Shown here: positions 13,292 to 13,799 of the stretch, piece by piece
How positions within the stretch are numbered: the stretch's first letter is position 1
How the letters are laid out: each line of letters starts with the position of its first letter
From: Rhodoferax sp.
GTDB lineage: Bacteria; Pseudomonadota; Gammaproteobacteria; Burkholderiales; Burkholderiaceae_C
Reading direction: 5' to 3'
NCBI GenBank assembly: GCA_030683195.1
Contig: JAUXQA010000531.1
Span: 1 to 13,799, forward strand
Length of the DNA: 13,799 nt
Notes under the pieces: generated by a model
Seen by the model: only the letters and a program-made list of their open reading frames with translations
What the model was told of the DNA's origin: nothing
Databases searched by the model: none
Program-made: the position numbers and the translations under genes

Positions 13292-13799
13292 TCAGTGACA
13301 AAAGTCACGCAGTGCCGGTCCGTTGAGGATCTGGATGTGCTCCCGGCTCAGGGCGATCCAACCTTCACGCTCAAAGCGGCGTAGCAAACGGGTGACGATC
13401 TCGCGCACGGTGCCCAGCTCATCAGCCAGTGTCTGATGGGTGATGGCGCGGTGTTGGCCGTGACCCAGCAGCGCACCAGCCAGCCTCCGGTCGAGCTTGT
13501 GAAACGCGATTGCGTCAATCAAGCTGGTGAGATCCGCCATGCGCTCGGCGAACAGGCCCAAGATTTCGTCGCGAAAAGCAGGGGTATCCAGCCAGCGCCG
13601 AAAGATATCCGGGGTAATCAAAATCAGGGTGGTGGGCTTGGTGGTGATGCCATTGGCCGACAGGGGCTGCGTACGAAACAGACAGCTTGAAGACACCAGA
13701 CACAGTTCTCCCGGCACCACCCGGTACAACTCCAGCGAGCGGCCGTCGCCTGAACTGCGGGAGACTTTTATTTCTCCCTCCAGTACCAGCGGAAAGCCC
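13292..13799 (-). CDS. Crp/Fnr-family transcriptional regulator (5' end outside window)
   Basis: The reading frame stays open to the window edge, so only the last 168 residues are seen. The visible start, GFPLVLEGEIKVSRSSGDGR, is the beta-roll of a cyclic-nucleotide-type effector domain (LxLVLxGExxV pattern), followed by LYRVVPGELCLVSSSCLF. The dimer helix FAERMADLTSLIDAIAFHKL and the helix-turn-helix HQTLADELGTVREIVTRLLR come next, then the wing with GWIALSREHIQILN. The two cysteines in LCLVSSSC differ from the four-cysteine Fnr cluster, which would lie upstream, so oxygen sensing by an Fe-S cluster cannot be judged. The DUF2892 gene downstream is a likely target or operon partner. An internal TTG start at 13729 would remove the effector domain and is rejected. 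Confidence 0.9.
   Translation of the reverse strand, partial: GFPLVLEGEIKVSRSSGDGRSLELYRVVPGELCLVSSSCLFRTQPLSANGITTKPTTLILITPDIFRRWLDTPAFRDEILGLFAERMADLTSLIDAIAFHKLDRRLAGALLGHGQHRAITHQTLADELGTVREIVTRLLRRFEREGWIALSREHIQILNGPALRDFCH

Noticed and set aside
1..13799. CRISPR array, tRNA, rRNA or intact insertion sequence
   Set aside because: No regularly spaced repeats, no cloverleaf or rRNA-like sequence and no transposase motif were seen by eye on either strand.

Overview
The window looks like chromosomal DNA of a betaproteobacterium, most likely of the family Comamonadaceae (Rhodoferax/Polaromonas-like). This rests on the gene set (a YqhD-type reductase, RdgC, DUF4189, DUF1330 and DUF2892 proteins, a Crp/Fnr regulator), the moderately high GC content, and a dispersed intergenic repeat that begins TTTTGATAGCTG. 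The assignment is inference; no marker gene such as rRNA is present.

Layout. Positions 39-2375 hold one large membrane protein that joins a di-iron fatty-acid-hydroxylase/sterol-desaturase domain to an exosortase and an EpsI-like tail. A DUF1330 gene follows at 2571-2864. A repeat-rich spacer at about 2865-3073 separates it from a leftward two-gene unit at 3074-6013. That unit encodes a photoactive-yellow-protein-like PAS protein and then a soluble hybrid histidine kinase (PAS-PAS-HisKA-HATPase-REC-REC). Just past the kinase stop codon, in another frame, lies the start of an Hpt domain. The kinase therefore appears to have lost its phosphotransfer tail through a one-base frameshift plus truncation at the repeats.

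Positions 6062-6936 hold no intact gene. They contain a decayed gene fragment on the minus strand (about 6250-6582) and then an origin-like block: three perfect DnaA boxes, a perfect IHF consensus, a TAG-trinucleotide run and AT-rich stretches.

To the right lie a periplasmic Spy/CpxP-like protein (minus) and a divergent rdgC (plus). rdgC overlaps tail to tail with a leftward NarL-type two-component operon: a LuxR-family response regulator and a 7TM sensor kinase. Next come a small secreted six-cysteine DUF4189 protein, a yqhD-like NADPH-dependent aldehyde reductase, another copy of the dispersed repeat, and a leftward pair of a Crp/Fnr-type regulator (cut by the window edge) and a DUF2892 membrane protein.

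How the parts work together. The region is rich in signalling genes: a PYP-like photosensor candidate with its kinase, a NarL-type pair, and a Crp/Fnr regulator with its presumed DUF2892 target. The most notable items are the hydroxylase-exosortase fusion, the PYP/hybrid-kinase operon with its cryptic Hpt remnant, and the DnaA-box cluster that has no dnaA or rep gene next to it.
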